In this document: piece by piece, positions 1 to 13,800 of the stretch
How positions within the stretch are numbered: position 1 is the stretch's first letter
Layout of the letters: each line of letters opens with the position of its first letter
Assembly (NCBI GenBank): GCA_013399855.1
Contig: VXAY01004091.1
Coordinates: forward strand, 1,311,110-1,375,109
Direction of reading: 5' to 3'
Length of the DNA stretch: 64,000 nt
Source of the DNA: Oxyruncus cristatus
Lineage: Eukaryota > Chordata > Aves > Passeriformes > Cotingidae
Notes under the pieces: generated by a model
Told to the model about the DNA's origin: nothing
Databases searched by the model: none
What the model saw: only the letters and a program-made list of their open reading frames with translations
Position numbers and translations under genes: made by a program

Positions 1-1839
1 GGCTTCTGCAAAAGTCCAGCAAAATTCCAACAAATGCACTGCAGCAAAGGGTTCTCCTGCCTTAGACTTCAGCAGCCTCTCAACTTAAATGCTTAACTGG
101 AGATTTTAAAAGATTTAGTTTTAGGCATGTATTTTTCAACCATTCATCTTAATGTTTTAAATTAGTGCATGGCCACAGTCAGGCAGACCTTTGTGTTCTC
201 CATGACTTAGAAATTACAAAAAAATTCATCAGTCACTGACAGTTTGTCTTCCTTCATTTCCCCACACCTCAGTCCCTTTAACAATCTCTCAGATTATGTA
301 CTTCGCCACCATTTACCCCTCTTTCATATCTATGTCTTCTCAGAAAAATGTCCCAGAAAAGGTAATCTGGACTCAGCTTTTACCCTAACCTGAACAGTCC
401 CCGAAGTGGAGGAGAGAGAAAGAAGATGGCCTGATTATTTCAGTACCTCTCCCAATAGTTCTTCAATCTGCACTTGAAGAGCTGACACCCTTGAATGATG
501 CAGAAAACATGTCTGGACATGTGTTTTTCAAACCAATCAATTTTTCAATGCTAAAATTGTTGCAGGGTGAGAATGGAGGGACTGACTTTTCTTCTAACTG
601 CGTGTAACCACCTGTTTTCAGGCACCAACAAGCAGTGTGACTTCCCACTGGTTCGCTGTAGCTGTGGGGAGTGTTGCTAGAATTCAGATTTTAAAAAGAG
701 ATTTTCAGATTTGGGTCATCCACTGTTTGGGTGCATAATTTTGAAAGCATGCAGCTTGACTGTCTAAGGTGCCCAGAGCTCCCACTTGTGTCAGGCAGGG
801 ACAAAATGTACTGGGTGGGTGGGAACTCCCTGGGGATTAAGTCACTGGTGCTCCCAGGGGGCTGAGAAACCTGCAGACAGAAGGTCCTGTCCAAGTATTC
901 GAGCAGACAGATTGCGCTTCAGAGCATGATCATCTGCTGCTGTCACCTCCCCTGTCCCAGAGGTTGCTGAGCCCCCACACCAGGGCAACAGCAGGAGAAT
1001 ACAGAGATACAGCTCTGCCTTTGCCCCTGCTTGAAGCAGCACTCAGGGAAATGGGTAGAGCAGACACCATCAGCAGCCTTGGCCATCTGAGCACTTTCCC
1101 TCCCAAGGCACAAGCTGGAGCCCTTTGCATTCCCCTGCCACTGTGATCACTTTGCCCCCCGCCTTCCTGGGTCTGTCCTATTCTGAATGGATTTCCTATC
1201 CTGGAAAGACTATGCCTAGTCTGGGTCTTGTATAGCACTGGCTGTCTGAGCACCCCCATGCTGTATTCAAGCCACACAGAACAGCAAAAACAGTTGTCAG
1301 ACACTAAGGCGAAACTTGATGTGAAGTCAACAATTTCAATAAAGAGGCACGGGCATGGTAACACCCCCTTCGAGGCTAAGGAGATGAGAGAGAACCTTAA
1401 ATTCCCCTTCAGCTGCCCTGTTCTCCTTTAAGCAGCAGGAAAAGAAGCGACAGTGTCCAAACACTAGCAAGCCAGCTAGGACACCCACTGTCTTTCACCC
1501 CTCCTCTCATGCTCTGCCAGGATCCCAGCTGGGCTCCGCCGCCTGCTCAGCACAGCAGTTCTCCTTGGGAATATGTTGGGACACCAAGCATATACTGTCC
1601 TACAAGGGACGAAAGCCTTTTAGAAATCAGATAGAATGAAGAGGCTGCATTATTTTCTCAGGAGATTTATATTTCTTGTGGGACGTTGCTTAACAGATCT
1701 TTCTGTCTCTCTTCCGTGGTCCTAAAACAATGTTTCTGACAGAATAGAAAAGCAAAAAGACTGCAACTGGTTTACAATTTTTTCTTTTATACGTGCAGAT
1801 GTTTCATAAACATATTTAAAACAACAATCCACCCTGGGA

Positions 1840-2085
1840 ACACAGTGGGCAAGAGAGGCAATACAGCCGAGGACTTCTGGGTCCTAGTCCTAGCCCCATC
1901 AGTTGCCAGTTGTGTCATCTCACCTGAGTCACTGCAGGATTACTTTGTGCCCCTGTGTCCTGCCTCTTTTGCCGTTGCCTTTCTTTAGATGGTGAGCACA
2001 TCGCAGGGCAGGAAGGCAGGAAATATTTCTTTTAAAATGTTTGTGCAGCATCCAAAATAATGAGAACCTGATGAGTGACTGTCTT
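1840..2085 (+). mobile_element. possible ancient amniote SINE (MIR/CORE-like)
   Basis: The stretch around CTGGGTCCTAGTCCTAGC, GTTGTGTCATCTCACCTGAG and GTGCCCCTGTGTCCTGCCTC resembles the core of MIR-type SINEs. It is followed by TTTAGATGGTGAGCACATCG, GCAGGGCAGG and GTTTGTGCAGCATCC, which resembles the 'ttagattgtaagctc...gggcaggga...tttgtacagc' tail common to old amniote repeats. It is diverged, with approximate borders. I recognised it by eye and a repeat-library search would decide. Confidence 0.45.
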
Positions 2086-5000
2086 GCAAATGAGATGCTT
2101 TGTATTTTAGCATCAACATAGTCTTTTGGGCAGCCCTAAAGCTGATAGTGAACGGGAGTTGTTGAACTCAGATGTACTCACAGCAAAAACAAACAAACAA
2201 ACAAGAGCTGAGCCATAGTGTAATATTAACCATGTGCCCCACAGGGGATTGACAGAGATTTTGCACTTATTCCTGAAGGTCTGTGCTGGACTAAAGGTTA
2301 CCATATGCCATTGGAATGCTGTGCAAACACCAACAAGTGGCCATGAAAGTTGAAAACTCGAATTCACTATACAGTCAAAGGTGGTTAATTGAAGCTTCTA
2401 CAACCTGTTTGCCCAGGTATATAGAGCATTCAACTGCTTAGTTACAAGCGATGTTAGCTTTTCTCCTCACACATGACTGACTAATTTTCTACATACCATT
2501 CAAAACAAAATGCAAATAAAAGTGGTTTTCAAACAGAACAGGATTTCTTCTCCAGTGTGGCCTCTACAAACCTTTACGAGTTCTACAATGACTGGTCAGG
2601 AAGAGAAGTTCAAGAGCCATAGCCGAGTGGCTTAGAAAGGAAAGGGAATAGAGTCTTTAGCAGGAAAAGCAAACTCTGATATTGTCAGGAACTGTTTTCT
2701 GGTTATGCTGTAAGGTCTCCATCTATTTCGCAATCCTTCCACACACCTCATGCATTCAGAAACTTCCCTCAGCCTCTGATGTGGGTAAGGGCACGTGATA
2801 AAAACTGTATTTGTCTGAAATGGTCAACTCCTTTATGTGTTATGGACATTTTATTGTAAAAAAAAGAGCAAGAATGCAGATGGACATCAAGGAACTGGGA
2901 TCCATGGAGGTTTACAGTGACAAATGGTGACCTGTCATTCTTCAAGGACTGTGAAAGCAGGGACAAGAAAAGTGGGGCAGGCAAGCACATCAGAACCATG
3001 AATGAGATTTGGTTTATATCATCACATAATCAACAGAAAGGGAAAGACAATAGCTGTTATGATCTGCCAATATCTCCTGAATGGAGCTGTGTTCAAAGTG
3101 AAAGATGCGCCTCTGCGTGAAAGTGTCTTCTTATTCACAAAAATTACATGAAAGAACAGGCTGAGATGAGGAATGACAAGCTAAAATGCAATAGAAAAGT
3201 GTTCCTAAGGCACATGTGAGACTTTTTCTGCCACTGTAGGGTGTAAACTCAAGAATACAAATTATAGAATATATGTAAGTGCAAAACCCACCAGAAATCC
3301 TCCAGTTTGACATGGAGGTGGAAGGCAGAGTGGGAATTAAGACTTCCAACAGTATAATCCAGCCATTCTCCTACAGTCTTCATTCAAAAGCAGGTGGTGA
3401 TTTAGGTTTTTAATTTCACCAGAGTTCATTGAAGCACCTCTGCACCGCTTCCCACCCCCCGCCCCCCCAATGTGAGCAGCTGAATAATCTTTTGCAAAAT
3501 GCCTGCCCTGGTATATTGGCAAAGAGCTAATCCAAACCACTGGTTTCTTTGGAAACATCTGCCCCCACGCACACTTGATTCCTTCTTCCCAAACAAAAAA
3601 AAAACCAACCCCCCAAGAAAACAAAGAAATGACAAAGCTATTGGTAGGAGATAGGAGAGACATCCCTAGTAAAGTGACTTGAGGAGGAAAGCATGTCCAA
3701 AGTAATTTAATTAATCCAGAAAGATTGGAAAAGACAGGGTGCAGGATTCTGTTGCTAAGCTCTGCTCTAAAGGTATGGGAAACATAAGCAGCAACTGAGC
3801 AAAAGGGAAAAGAGAGCAAACCCTAAATACCGAAGGCTGGAAGCAAAGTGTTTCCTGCTGTGCTCCATTGCAGATTAGATCCCTGCAGCTGGAATTCCCA
3901 CTTCCCACTTTCAGGAAAAAAGCTCCAAATACAGAAAATGGCAAGCTCAGCGCTGACTAGGAGGCAGGTCTGGTTAACGTTATGAAAGGGACTGTATTTC
4001 CCTTCCCCCGGCCTCTTCAAGGGCCAGAGATTTGTGTGCAATATAACTCCAGTTTCTCCCTGTGGTCGAAGCCTGGTGTTTTATTTATTTGCGGTCAGTA
4101 ATGCTGGACTTCTGTCATATTTTGCCGTGGTACTCTATTATTTAATGAAGTCCCATGGAGACTGGCCAATGCCTTTGCTTGACAGGGACTACTTTCTGAC
4201 ATTGCACCTGGCCACTTTTTTTACTGAGAGAAGAATTAAAAGTACAACAAGAAATTGGTTTCTAGCCCAAAGGAAGGGGAACTGTCAACCCTCGCACTGG
4301 GTTTGGTTTCTTTCTTTAATGTATTAGACGAATATTGCTGCTTATGTCACAGAGCACTTGTATGTATATATGAAGCTGTTTTTAAATCCTCTTAAACACA
4401 ACACACCTCGGTGACTTCCCCCCGTGACCAAAGCCATAGCGTGCCCAGCCACTGCTTAAGAGAGCCTTGGGTTTTATCCATTCTAAAAGTCCGGAGACTC
4501 CTCGAACAGCTCCTTATTCCTCTGTCCCAGGAAGGCAGCTCAGCTCTTGCAGTCCCTTATGCTGAGAACCACCCACTGTAATCAGATTTTAGAGCTTCTT
4601 CTCAGGATGAGGACCCTTACCACTGCTCACCACCAGCCTGGAGCCTTCATTACTATCCTGCATTACTAGACTTTTAGGATGGAGGTGTAATGCAGCAGCA
4701 CCATAATACCAAGTCCTGCAATCGCAGGGACGAACACAGTGTGAAAACAGGGACCTCTCTGCCTTCTTAGTGAGAACATTTCAAGACAGCAGCTACTAGG
4801 CCTGGGAAAATAAACCAGGGGAATTAGACAAGAGAAAATTATAAACTGTTGAAGTGCTGGAGTACTTCCAGGTATTCAAACAGGTAATAGATTTGTTTAA
4901 ATAAGTGGAAATAGTTTCAAAACGTCAACTTTGCCACATTGTCTAGCTTCTCCTTTCTGGTCTAGCTCCAGTCTGGGAGGTTTCTTAATGCATGAGCTCA

Positions 5001-5354
5001 GAGAAAAGCACCTACTGCAGAAACATAGCAAAATCCACAGCATTTCAGCAAGGGGATTTTCGGCTGGCACATGTCTAACACTTTCATGATTTCCTGTTGG
5101 GCAGATAGCTCTGGAGAAATGCTGGTATGACCTACCATCCAAACAGCACCAAGGAACTGTGCGCAAAAATAAATAAGCAAGTTAGAGAGATGCAACCCTT
5201 GTTACTCTCTTCCCTGCCACAGTCCTAGAGGCTGTTGGATTCTTGATAATCCAAACTCATATTTTGGCCAAAGCTTTACATCTAATTTCAATTAAGTAGG
5301 TGACAGAATAGAGCAGTGAACCTAATGACTCCCAAAGCCCATCAATAGACAACC

Positions 5355-5459
5355 ACATATATATATATATATATATGTACCCTATATATATATATACACA
5401 CAATATACATATATATACAAAATATATATATGTACACTATAGATATATATAAATATACA
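5355..5459. repeat. interrupted (TA)n microsatellite
   Basis: Alternating A/T with short interruptions (gtaccc, cacaca, tgtaca) over about 105 bp. It is probably length-polymorphic. Confidence 0.95.
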
Positions 5460-6074
5460 ATACCAATCAACAAGTAAATCAGAAATAAAAAAGTGTAATT
5501 ATATTCCATCTAGGATATGGCACAGAAGTATATTTGCATCTCAGGGGAATGACGGCATTTCAAACCTATGTTGATATTCCATTACTCCATGCATGGTTTA
5601 TTTTAAGATTTTTTACTGTCTCAATATCCAACATTAATTTGCAACAAGGACTGCTATCTAAGTATTTCCAAAACTGTTCTTTTTCTCTGCAGCCCTGGCT
5701 AGGACAAAAAAAATATACTGATGAAGTACAACTGTCTACCTGAAGATATTTTATAATATAACTCACTGTTTCTGTAGATGTTGTCCTTCACTGAGAGTTA
5801 TTGGAGGTTATACAAGGCAGACAGTGATTATTGGATACTCATGAGAAATGTTCCTGGTGAGGAGATGACACAGGTGTGCCAGTTCTCATCAATGTTCACA
5901 CACTTCAAGACAATCCCCTTTATTTATGTAAATGATCACAAATTGGCTGCAAGATGTAGACCATTTTGTATTTAGCTCAGCATCCTATGAAACTGAACCT
6001 TGAGCAAGCAAAATTTGACAAATTGAACTCAAAGTTAAGAAGTTCAACAAAGCTTGAGAAAAATATACAACTGC

Positions 6075-6140
6075 ATAAAGGGAAGAACAAGGGAGAGAGA
6101 AGGGAAGAGACAGAGAGAGAGAGTGATCTGGAGAGACCAG
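6075..6140 (+). repeat. GA-rich low-complexity stretch
   Basis: Purine-rich sequence with GAGAGAGA runs in otherwise AT-rich intergenic DNA. It produces spurious Glu/Arg-rich open frames. Confidence 0.8.
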
Positions 6141-7759
6141 CATGGTTCACTCATGGAACAGCCAAAGCTTGAAGAATCCCCTCCAGCAAAGGCTGATGAA
6201 AATCTTATTCAGTTCACTCCATTGCTCAGAGGGTGACTTGTTCCTCCATATGCTCCATAACAAAAGCACTCCTGATGTCCGTAACATGTGGAAAGAGCAA
6301 ATATTTCTCAGTTGTGAATGATTCATTGACTCAATAAGCATCTGGCCTAAACATCTGATATATATTTAAAATTCCATCTATTTCCTAAGAAACAGTCCTT
6401 ATTTTTTGAGTGATCAAAACCAAACGACAACAGTAAAAAAAGGCAATAAGGTAGACCTTTTTTATGCCATTTGTGATCAGAGGCAAAAGCTGTTTACCAT
6501 TGGTGTGGACCATACTGAGGGCAATTCTTTGCTAAAGCCCTTGAGCTGCTCCTTTCTCTAGCCGAAGAAACGGAACACAATGCCCCTAACTCCAGGCAAT
6601 TAGCGACCATCGACCATCGGTGCTACTGAGGTCTGCTCCGGCAGGGTAGGTGATGATAACATTCCTGTGCAGAGGGCTATTCCCAAAGGCAATTAGTGAC
6701 TCAGGCTGCCCGGTGCACACCCACTCCAGGAGGACACAGCTCCTGGCTCCGGCTGCAAGTCACACCCTTCACTGCTGGTTCCTATCAGATGACTTTTACC
6801 ACGCACGGAAGTTACAGATCAATTTATCACTTCGAAGCTGGATCAAACACCAGCCCTTCAGGTCACTGTGGCTCCAGCCATATGTGAATCAACATTTAAT
6901 ATGGCATTAAAATTCTCTTGTGATTGCTTTTAACTTTTGCGCAGTGTGTGCTTAGGATTGCAGAGTGGGGGTTCTCCTGTGCAGCATTTTGTTTGCCAGT
7001 TTCAGCTGCATGCCCAGAGTGACATTCCTCCCCTTCTGGATGATCCAGAACAACACACTTGAGCTCCCTGCACCCATTTCCCCTCTCTTTTCCTATCTAG
7101 AAGCAAAGCAGCCCGGCCACAGGGATGCACTAAGCATCCCTCTGTGGTGTGCAGAACAGCAAGGATGTGAAGGACCATGACACAAGGGCAACTTGTTATC
7201 ATTTACTCCTCAGCATTTTAAGACCTTTTTTTTTCCCTTCCCTGTTTTTGCTGGATTAAGCTTTTCTAACATAGCAGGGCTGACTCTGGGTGTCTGGGCT
7301 AGATTTAAAGTTCAATGAGGTTCTTTATTTTCCAGGAAACATTCTTCCTTCCTCTACTTCTATGATTGTTCCCACAGGTTTTAGTTTCTTGTTGTTGGGT
7401 TGGGGTTTTTTTCTCCCTTTCTGGGTTTGACATTTGTCCAGTTGCTTTATTAGCAACAGTCTTGAGGGTCTCATAGCAGGTTTCAACACAGCTGTGCTTC
7501 CAGTCCAAAAGGGGACTTAGCTGGGCAGATTGTGAGTCTCAGAGCTGGAAGCATGGGCTCAACCACTGCTTGGTCACCTTACTCCACACAGAGATTTACA
7601 CCTCCCAGCAGACTGCACAGGGGCTGTTGCTCTCATCAGCTCAAAGGGCTCATTCCTTACCCTGTCTACCACAAGCAAGGATGGCTACAAGACATTTAAG
7701 GCAGCATACTGAAGCAGGAATACCTTCCTACTTCAGACATATCAAGGCTTTTCATGAAA

Positions 7760-7763
<4 letters not shown>

Positions 7764-7790
<27 letters not shown>

Positions 7791-7806
7791 GTGCGTGTGT
7801 GCATAT
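7764..7806. repeat. (AT)n/(GT)n compound microsatellite
   Basis: An uninterrupted AT run (7764-7790) passes into GTGCGTGTGTGCAT. It explains the YIYIYI/VCVCAY tail of an 82-codon open frame there, which is not a gene. Confidence 0.95.
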
Positions 7807-7809
7807 AAA

Positions 7810-10800
7810 ATAATATAGAAGTAATAGAGAAACAAACTCTGCAGTCTTCCTTCATCACTTCTCACAAGAGTCTCTTCTCTACCACCAGGTTAAGCACTTA
7901 CCATCTAATAGACTTGAATACGTTTATTCTGAGCTGCTTAATAACACTGTACTGGCAGAGAAGACAATACATCAGACAAGTGTTATCTGACGTAAAGCCT
8001 CCACATCTTTTCTGTCTTTCCAGCACGGTTTGTTTGGCTCAGGACTGCTCTCCTGCTCTTCTTTCCCAAGGTTCCCTCAAACTAGGCCATTGTAATGAAT
8101 ATTGCCCTGCCTGCTGCTGGCTTGATCACCTGTCTTCACAAATCTGATAATGCACATACTAAATACTTTGAACATTCATCAGGTTGTCTAAGCTACTCAT
8201 CCTGGAAGGCTCATCCAGAACCTCACTGCTCAAATGGTGGGAATTTCCTCTTAAATCTGCAGCCTATACTTGTAAACCTACACTTCATGGCTCTCTCTAC
8301 TGTTTTATGCTCACGTACACTCCTTATACTTACTCACACTAATGTTTTCTTACACTCAGTGTTCTTCAGTTCCAGTTCCTCTTCTTTGCGCCTTTCCCCT
8401 TCTGTTCCTTGTGAGTGGAGCTGGTTTAGCTTCTCACAAGACAGTTTTTCCAGCCTCCTGGTTGTCCTACTAGCCATATGCTGCATTTACTTTCAGCATG
8501 GACTGTCTCTAGTTTCCAGTTCTTCCTATGAAGGCAGCAGCCCAGAGCCACATGCAGCATTTCACACAAGTTCTCTCTCCCCAGCACCCGGTTCAGCAGT
8601 AGGGCTTCTTCCCTGGAAAGGGTGGCACTGGCCCTCCATCCAACTTAAACTTCCTGTGACTCACTACAGCACCCCAGCTTTCACCTCCTCCGAACCCTTC
8701 AGCTCCAGTTCATTGCCAAAATGTTTATTATTTCTCCCTAAATACTGTGAGATCTTATCTTCTGCAGTATTACATTTCACACCACTACTGTCATTATTTC
8801 ATTCTCCATGTGAAGATCCAAATTCCACTCCATGGAAAATGCTTCCCAGCTCCAGATCATCAGTATACTCCTACATAGACACTTGGTGAAAATATTAGTG
8901 CAACTTAGTTGCCAGCTTTAATTTTATGAAACTCTGTCAAGAAAACTCCCTAAAATCTCTTATTTCTTTCTCCTAGGTAAGTCACTGTTGTTGCCTTAGT
9001 AGCCAGTTTCTTAGCCATGTTAAATAATAATTTTAGCAGAATCCAAACATAACAGAAATGAAAATTTTACAAAATTTTAATAAAGTTGTGAAAGATGAAA
9101 ACAATGGTTTTTCCTATCTATAAATAAAGATCCATTACAAAAGGAAACAACCCTGCTAGTCTGTCATAAGTACTTTTTGCTTTTTTTTTTGGTTCTTTTG
9201 GTCACTTACCTGAATGTATTTAATAATTCTCTCCTTCAAAGTCTCTAGTGAATATTTTTTAGCATTTGAGACTGGATTGACAAGGGGGTAGGCATTAAAA
9301 TCCCCTAACACTGCCTTCTTAATTAAAGGTACTTAGATTTCTTGTTCATTAACAACACACGGAATTCCAATAATGACCAATAATTTAATGTGTGAGTTTT
9401 TCGTAGCTTTGTAAGACAGAAATGCAAATGGAAAAACTTCTTTCTATAAATCTTCTATTGGTGTTACACATGCTAGCTCTGCCTTCATTAACTAAAGCAA
9501 AAGGAACAGGCACTCTTAATTTGAGCCATCTGAGTAAAAATCCGTGTTAAAAATAATCAAACTCACAGGTCTTTATGCGTTAGTATGCTTAAAGTTTTAA
9601 TAACCCATTTCCTACAGTCTTTAATATAATGGGCTAACAGATACAAAACCTACAGCACCCTTTAATTGACTAGACCCTACTTTGAACTGATGCTGCATTT
9701 ACACTCCTCTCCTGGTAGTGAGGAGAAGACCTCAGACCAGCAATGTCTAACCAAGATCCTCCAAGTCTTTGACACAGTATTTCTGGCACATTTGGCCCAT
9801 GATTGCTTTTGCCTCCCTCTCCAAAGAATCCCTTAAATACAAGCGATATGAATTGCTTTGCCAGATGCATGATACAATTTCTGTTGGAAAAACACAGAAG
9901 TTGATGTTAATCTCCGATGACACTGGGAGATTACAAATATATTTCCTTCATGGACAAAAAAATAGAAAACATCCTGATTTTCCTCTTCTATCCTCATATA
10001 CAGCTGGCTACATGGAAGAGAGGACCCCATACGTCTTATCTACCAAAATATTTCATTCAATCATCCTTCTGCATCAAATTGCCCTAAATTTGTGACTCTA
10101 CAGCTATGAATTACCCATGTTTCCTTAATTCCCAAACAGGCTTATGGGTTTGGAGACACCTTACCACGTACAGCAAGGAAAATCTTATTTCTGCCTCTTT
10201 GGATCAGATCTAATGCTGGAGACCAATATAAAAGAAAAGTGAAAAAAAAAACAAAAACACAGGTAGGCAAGAAAAAGAAGCTGCAGCAGCTGAGGACAAA
10301 ACTCCAAGTTAGGATTTACCCAGTATTACCACAAGCAATTCTGTTAAACTAGTAACATCTCATGAATGCCAGGCAAGGCAAACACTCGCACAACTGATCA
10401 ATCAACCCATTGGCACCAACCCACCTCTCTGGTAACCCATCCCACAGCCTGTGTTTCAAGCTCCCATGATGGCATTGTGGTGCACCAGGGAGCTCAGCCC
10501 CTCTTCCATTCCTGCTGGTGTTTCGTGATGGCCTCGTCACCCACTAGCAGGCCACTGAAGGTGGGCACGCACACATGCTCTGCTGCCAATATTCACTAGC
10601 AAGGACTCAACACGCCTGCAATGTGAGGAAAACCAGGGTCGCTGAACGTCAGTGAGCTCAGCATCCTTTCCTGTGGGTGCCCAGTGCCTCTGAAGATCAG
10701 GCCCTCGGGTACTCGCTGCGCCATGAATAGACCTTTCTCTCTGCCCTTACCGGAGACACTGGAGGCATTGTTAAAGCACAAGCACAACCGAGTCTAAACT

Positions 10801-13800
10801 GGCTGAAAATTTGGCTGGCCTTTTTGCTTCAGCGTGATCAAATGGCAGCATTGCTCACCGAGTGTGAAGGGCATGAAGGGATTAGCCACCCTCCCCCACC
10901 AAGCAGGTGAGCCGAAACCCTTTCCAATTCACTACATGTCAGTTTACAAGTAAAACATAAGGTATAAATGCAGCTATTGTTAAGGTGAAGCAGCCATCCT
11001 GGCTGGGGAGTTAGATTAGCAATTTACCCTTTGTAAAAGGATTAGCAGAACCCTATTGTTTAAGTGTTTATTTATCAATTTGCATTTTTAGAAGGGGACA
11101 TACATCTGACAAGGGCCCACGTTCTCCATGTACCCTGGGCCACACCATTTCCTTTCAACTCCCCATTGCCAGAATCTACCAGAGCATTTTCTAGACCAAA
11201 AAAATCGAGAAGAAACCAAAACTTTGGTACCACTACTGCGCACACAACATTTTGTTCGGCCGGCTGGCATTCCTGCATTGTCTGCTAGCCATGCAGATCA
11301 AACACCAGAACTAGCTTCCCACTTTTCCTCAAAGAACTGAGCTGAATGCACAGATATTTACAGCCCATTCACTGTAGTTTCTACGGACATGGGCTGCAGC
11401 ACCCAGCCTATGGCAGGTTTCTCCCTTACATGGATTGCAGGCACCAAAGCAATGAAGCCTTAGGATGAAGCACCTCTGTAATTAGCACTGATTCCACACT
11501 TGCAATCTTCAAAGTCCCTCAAATAATTCATACAGCTTCCCCCTGGCTCACAAAAGCCTGTTTTTTTCACCGATAAGGGTAGTGGTGAAGAAATTACTTG
11601 GTTCATTAAGCACAGAGGTTAGCACCAACGCAGCACTTCTTGGCATTCCAACATCTCCAAGGGATCCTCAACTTTGGTTGCGTTGGGAGCTTACAGGGTC
11701 TTTGGGAGCCTTGAAAATGAGCATTTATTGCTGCAACGACTAGTTCAGTCTCCACGCGTTGCAGGGACTCCTCACTGGAGTTCAAGTTGAGGGAAGTGGT
11801 TTCACACAGAGCTGTTTGCAGCACAGGAGAGGGGGAACGCTCACCCCAGTGAACTCGGCCAGGAGCACAGGCTGGCCATTTGGCAGACAACAGCTGCTCA
11901 CTTGGATTAGGTAAAAATTCCTTCGTTAGAGGGAACAGGGATGTTTTGGAAGGTGAGAGAGCAGATTTTTTAATTAAAGTGACGCCAGTACATTTGCACT
12001 CTGGTGCAGCCCCACACCCCACTTCTCCGTAAGACAGCAATTTAGGAAGCTATTCTTTTAAACCATAAAAACAGTCTGGAAGACGAACAAGCATCCAGCT
12101 GTGCTAAATTATTTTTCTTCTCCCCTAGGACCCAGCAGCAAACTACAGCATGTATTTTACAGGCATATGATTTATTTACACGAACTAACATACAGGTATT
12201 GATTTTGACCCGTAAACCCCTCTATGGCTGGGAGCCTACACATCCCAAAGCCTTCTCCCAGCCCAGGTTCCACCACTACAGCTGTGCAGGAGCAGGATCT
12301 CCATCTGTAAGAGCAGGAGAAGAAACTGCAGGGTGTTCTCTGGCTTTTTGTAACTCATTCCACCCGTGCATTTCTTTTTCTTTTCCCAAACAATTCTAGT
12401 TTGTTGATCAGGCATCTCACACAGGCAATTCGTTTTTCCTGGTCATGGGGGAAATGAGGAGGCTCCAGTGGGACATGCTGTTAGATCTTAAATACATTCT
12501 GTGCTGCTGGCTTACTACAGATACTGATTTTGACCATGAATCAGAGAGGCCACGAGTAGTCTCAATGAAGTACATGAATTTAGGAATCATCAAGGAGCAC
12601 ATAAGGCAAGTGACAGGCATTCTGCTCTGAGGATTGTGCACAAATGTAAAATAAAATAAAATTAAATTAAAAACACACAAAAGGAAGGGAGAGAGTGTAA
12701 GGGCCCTGTCCCACAGGGTTTATGATTTACATTTAGATTAGCGTAAGTAGAAGCAACATTGCAGGGAAGACAGATAAGGGTTACAACAACAGAACTTTGT
12801 TGCACTGTAATTTCACTAATTAGAAAAAATGAAAAGTTTCTAGTTAATTAACCAGTGCTATTGACATATCCATGAATTTGAGGGAGGTACACAAATACCT
12901 GTGGGATAAATTCTTTGATTGGATTTAGCCATTCTACTCTCAAGAGTAATGGTTTTCAATCATCAGTCTTTGAGGTCTGCTTTGAAGATCTGCAGAAGAT
13001 ATCTTAAGAAGAAACAAGCCTATTCCCTAAGCTTATATTCACTGTATACCTCTGAATAATTCTGGCAGGCAGGAAAGAACAAATCACATAATACTGTAAG
13101 CAATTGCTCTAGAATGACACACAGAGAGAAAATATCTTCCTCTTCTCACTCAACTGAGAAAATCGATTACCTCATCCTCATGGACAGAGGCTGGCAATCT
13201 CCCAGTGCGTGGAGTTACTAACCTCTCCACAGGAGCTGGACTAACCAGGTTGACCACTGGTGAACATTCAAGTGTCTGTAAACACTGACCTATATATGGA
13301 TGCCACAACTTGCAAGTAAGTTTTCTCAACAGATCTGCAGAGGCCTCAGTCATCTTTTAGATTGGACTAGCGTGGCTGTTCGCAATAAATACCTAATCAT
13401 ACCTCAACATACCAAAAGCCCGCAGACATTCATCTATCACCAGGTGCCATGGCTACAACACAACACACCACAGCAAAGCAATGGCACCCCTGGCACCATC
13501 ACTGTGCTTTATCAGTGTTTCACACACCACCTCCCTTCACGAGGCAGCAGCGTGCTCTGGGGAGGCAGTAGTGTTGGCACACACGATTATTCGTGGCTCT
13601 TCCCACAACAGGGCCCCTCTATTTTCTGATTTGCCATGTTTCCCCTCTCAATATGGAAGAAGAGAAGTGATTGCAACCCTCTGATACCCCTTGACACTCC
13701 TCGAAAGGCTGGTGATGGCAGCCTAAAGTCTGTGGAGACAGCTGCTGATGCCAAAAACTGTAGTGAAGTGTAGTTTTTGTTCAGCTCAACATTCAAGGTT

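Larger units (their letters stand above)
1..7740. other. intergenic sequence 3' of MIB1 (left part)
   Basis: No gene is supportable here. Open frames are short, lack recognisable domains and overlap on both strands. It holds the possible SINE at 1840-2085, the (TA)n at 5355-5459 and the GA-rich stretch near 6.1 kb; C-runs occur near 3455-3470. If synteny with mammals holds, this side faces GATA6. Confidence 0.6.

Noticed and set aside
930..1364. 144-codon minus-strand frame overlapped by frames on the plus strand
   Set aside because: Open on both strands because of higher local GC; the translation resembles nothing known.
3337..3819. 160-codon minus-strand frame
   Set aside because: It runs through A- and C-rich low complexity, overlaps other frames and has no recognisable domain.
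7570..7818. 82-codon frame ending in a YIYIYI repeat
   Set aside because: The C-terminal part is a translated AT/GT microsatellite.
9769..10095. 108-codon frame, with a short VFDTV-like string nearby suggestive of a LINE reverse transcriptase
   Set aside because: The match to the 'AFDTVSH' type motif covers only a few residues, is in a different frame from the open frame, and no flanking RT motifs are seen.
11606..12040. 144-codon minus-strand frame
   Set aside because: No recognisable domain, no neighbouring exon-like structure, and no splice pattern that would join it to anything.
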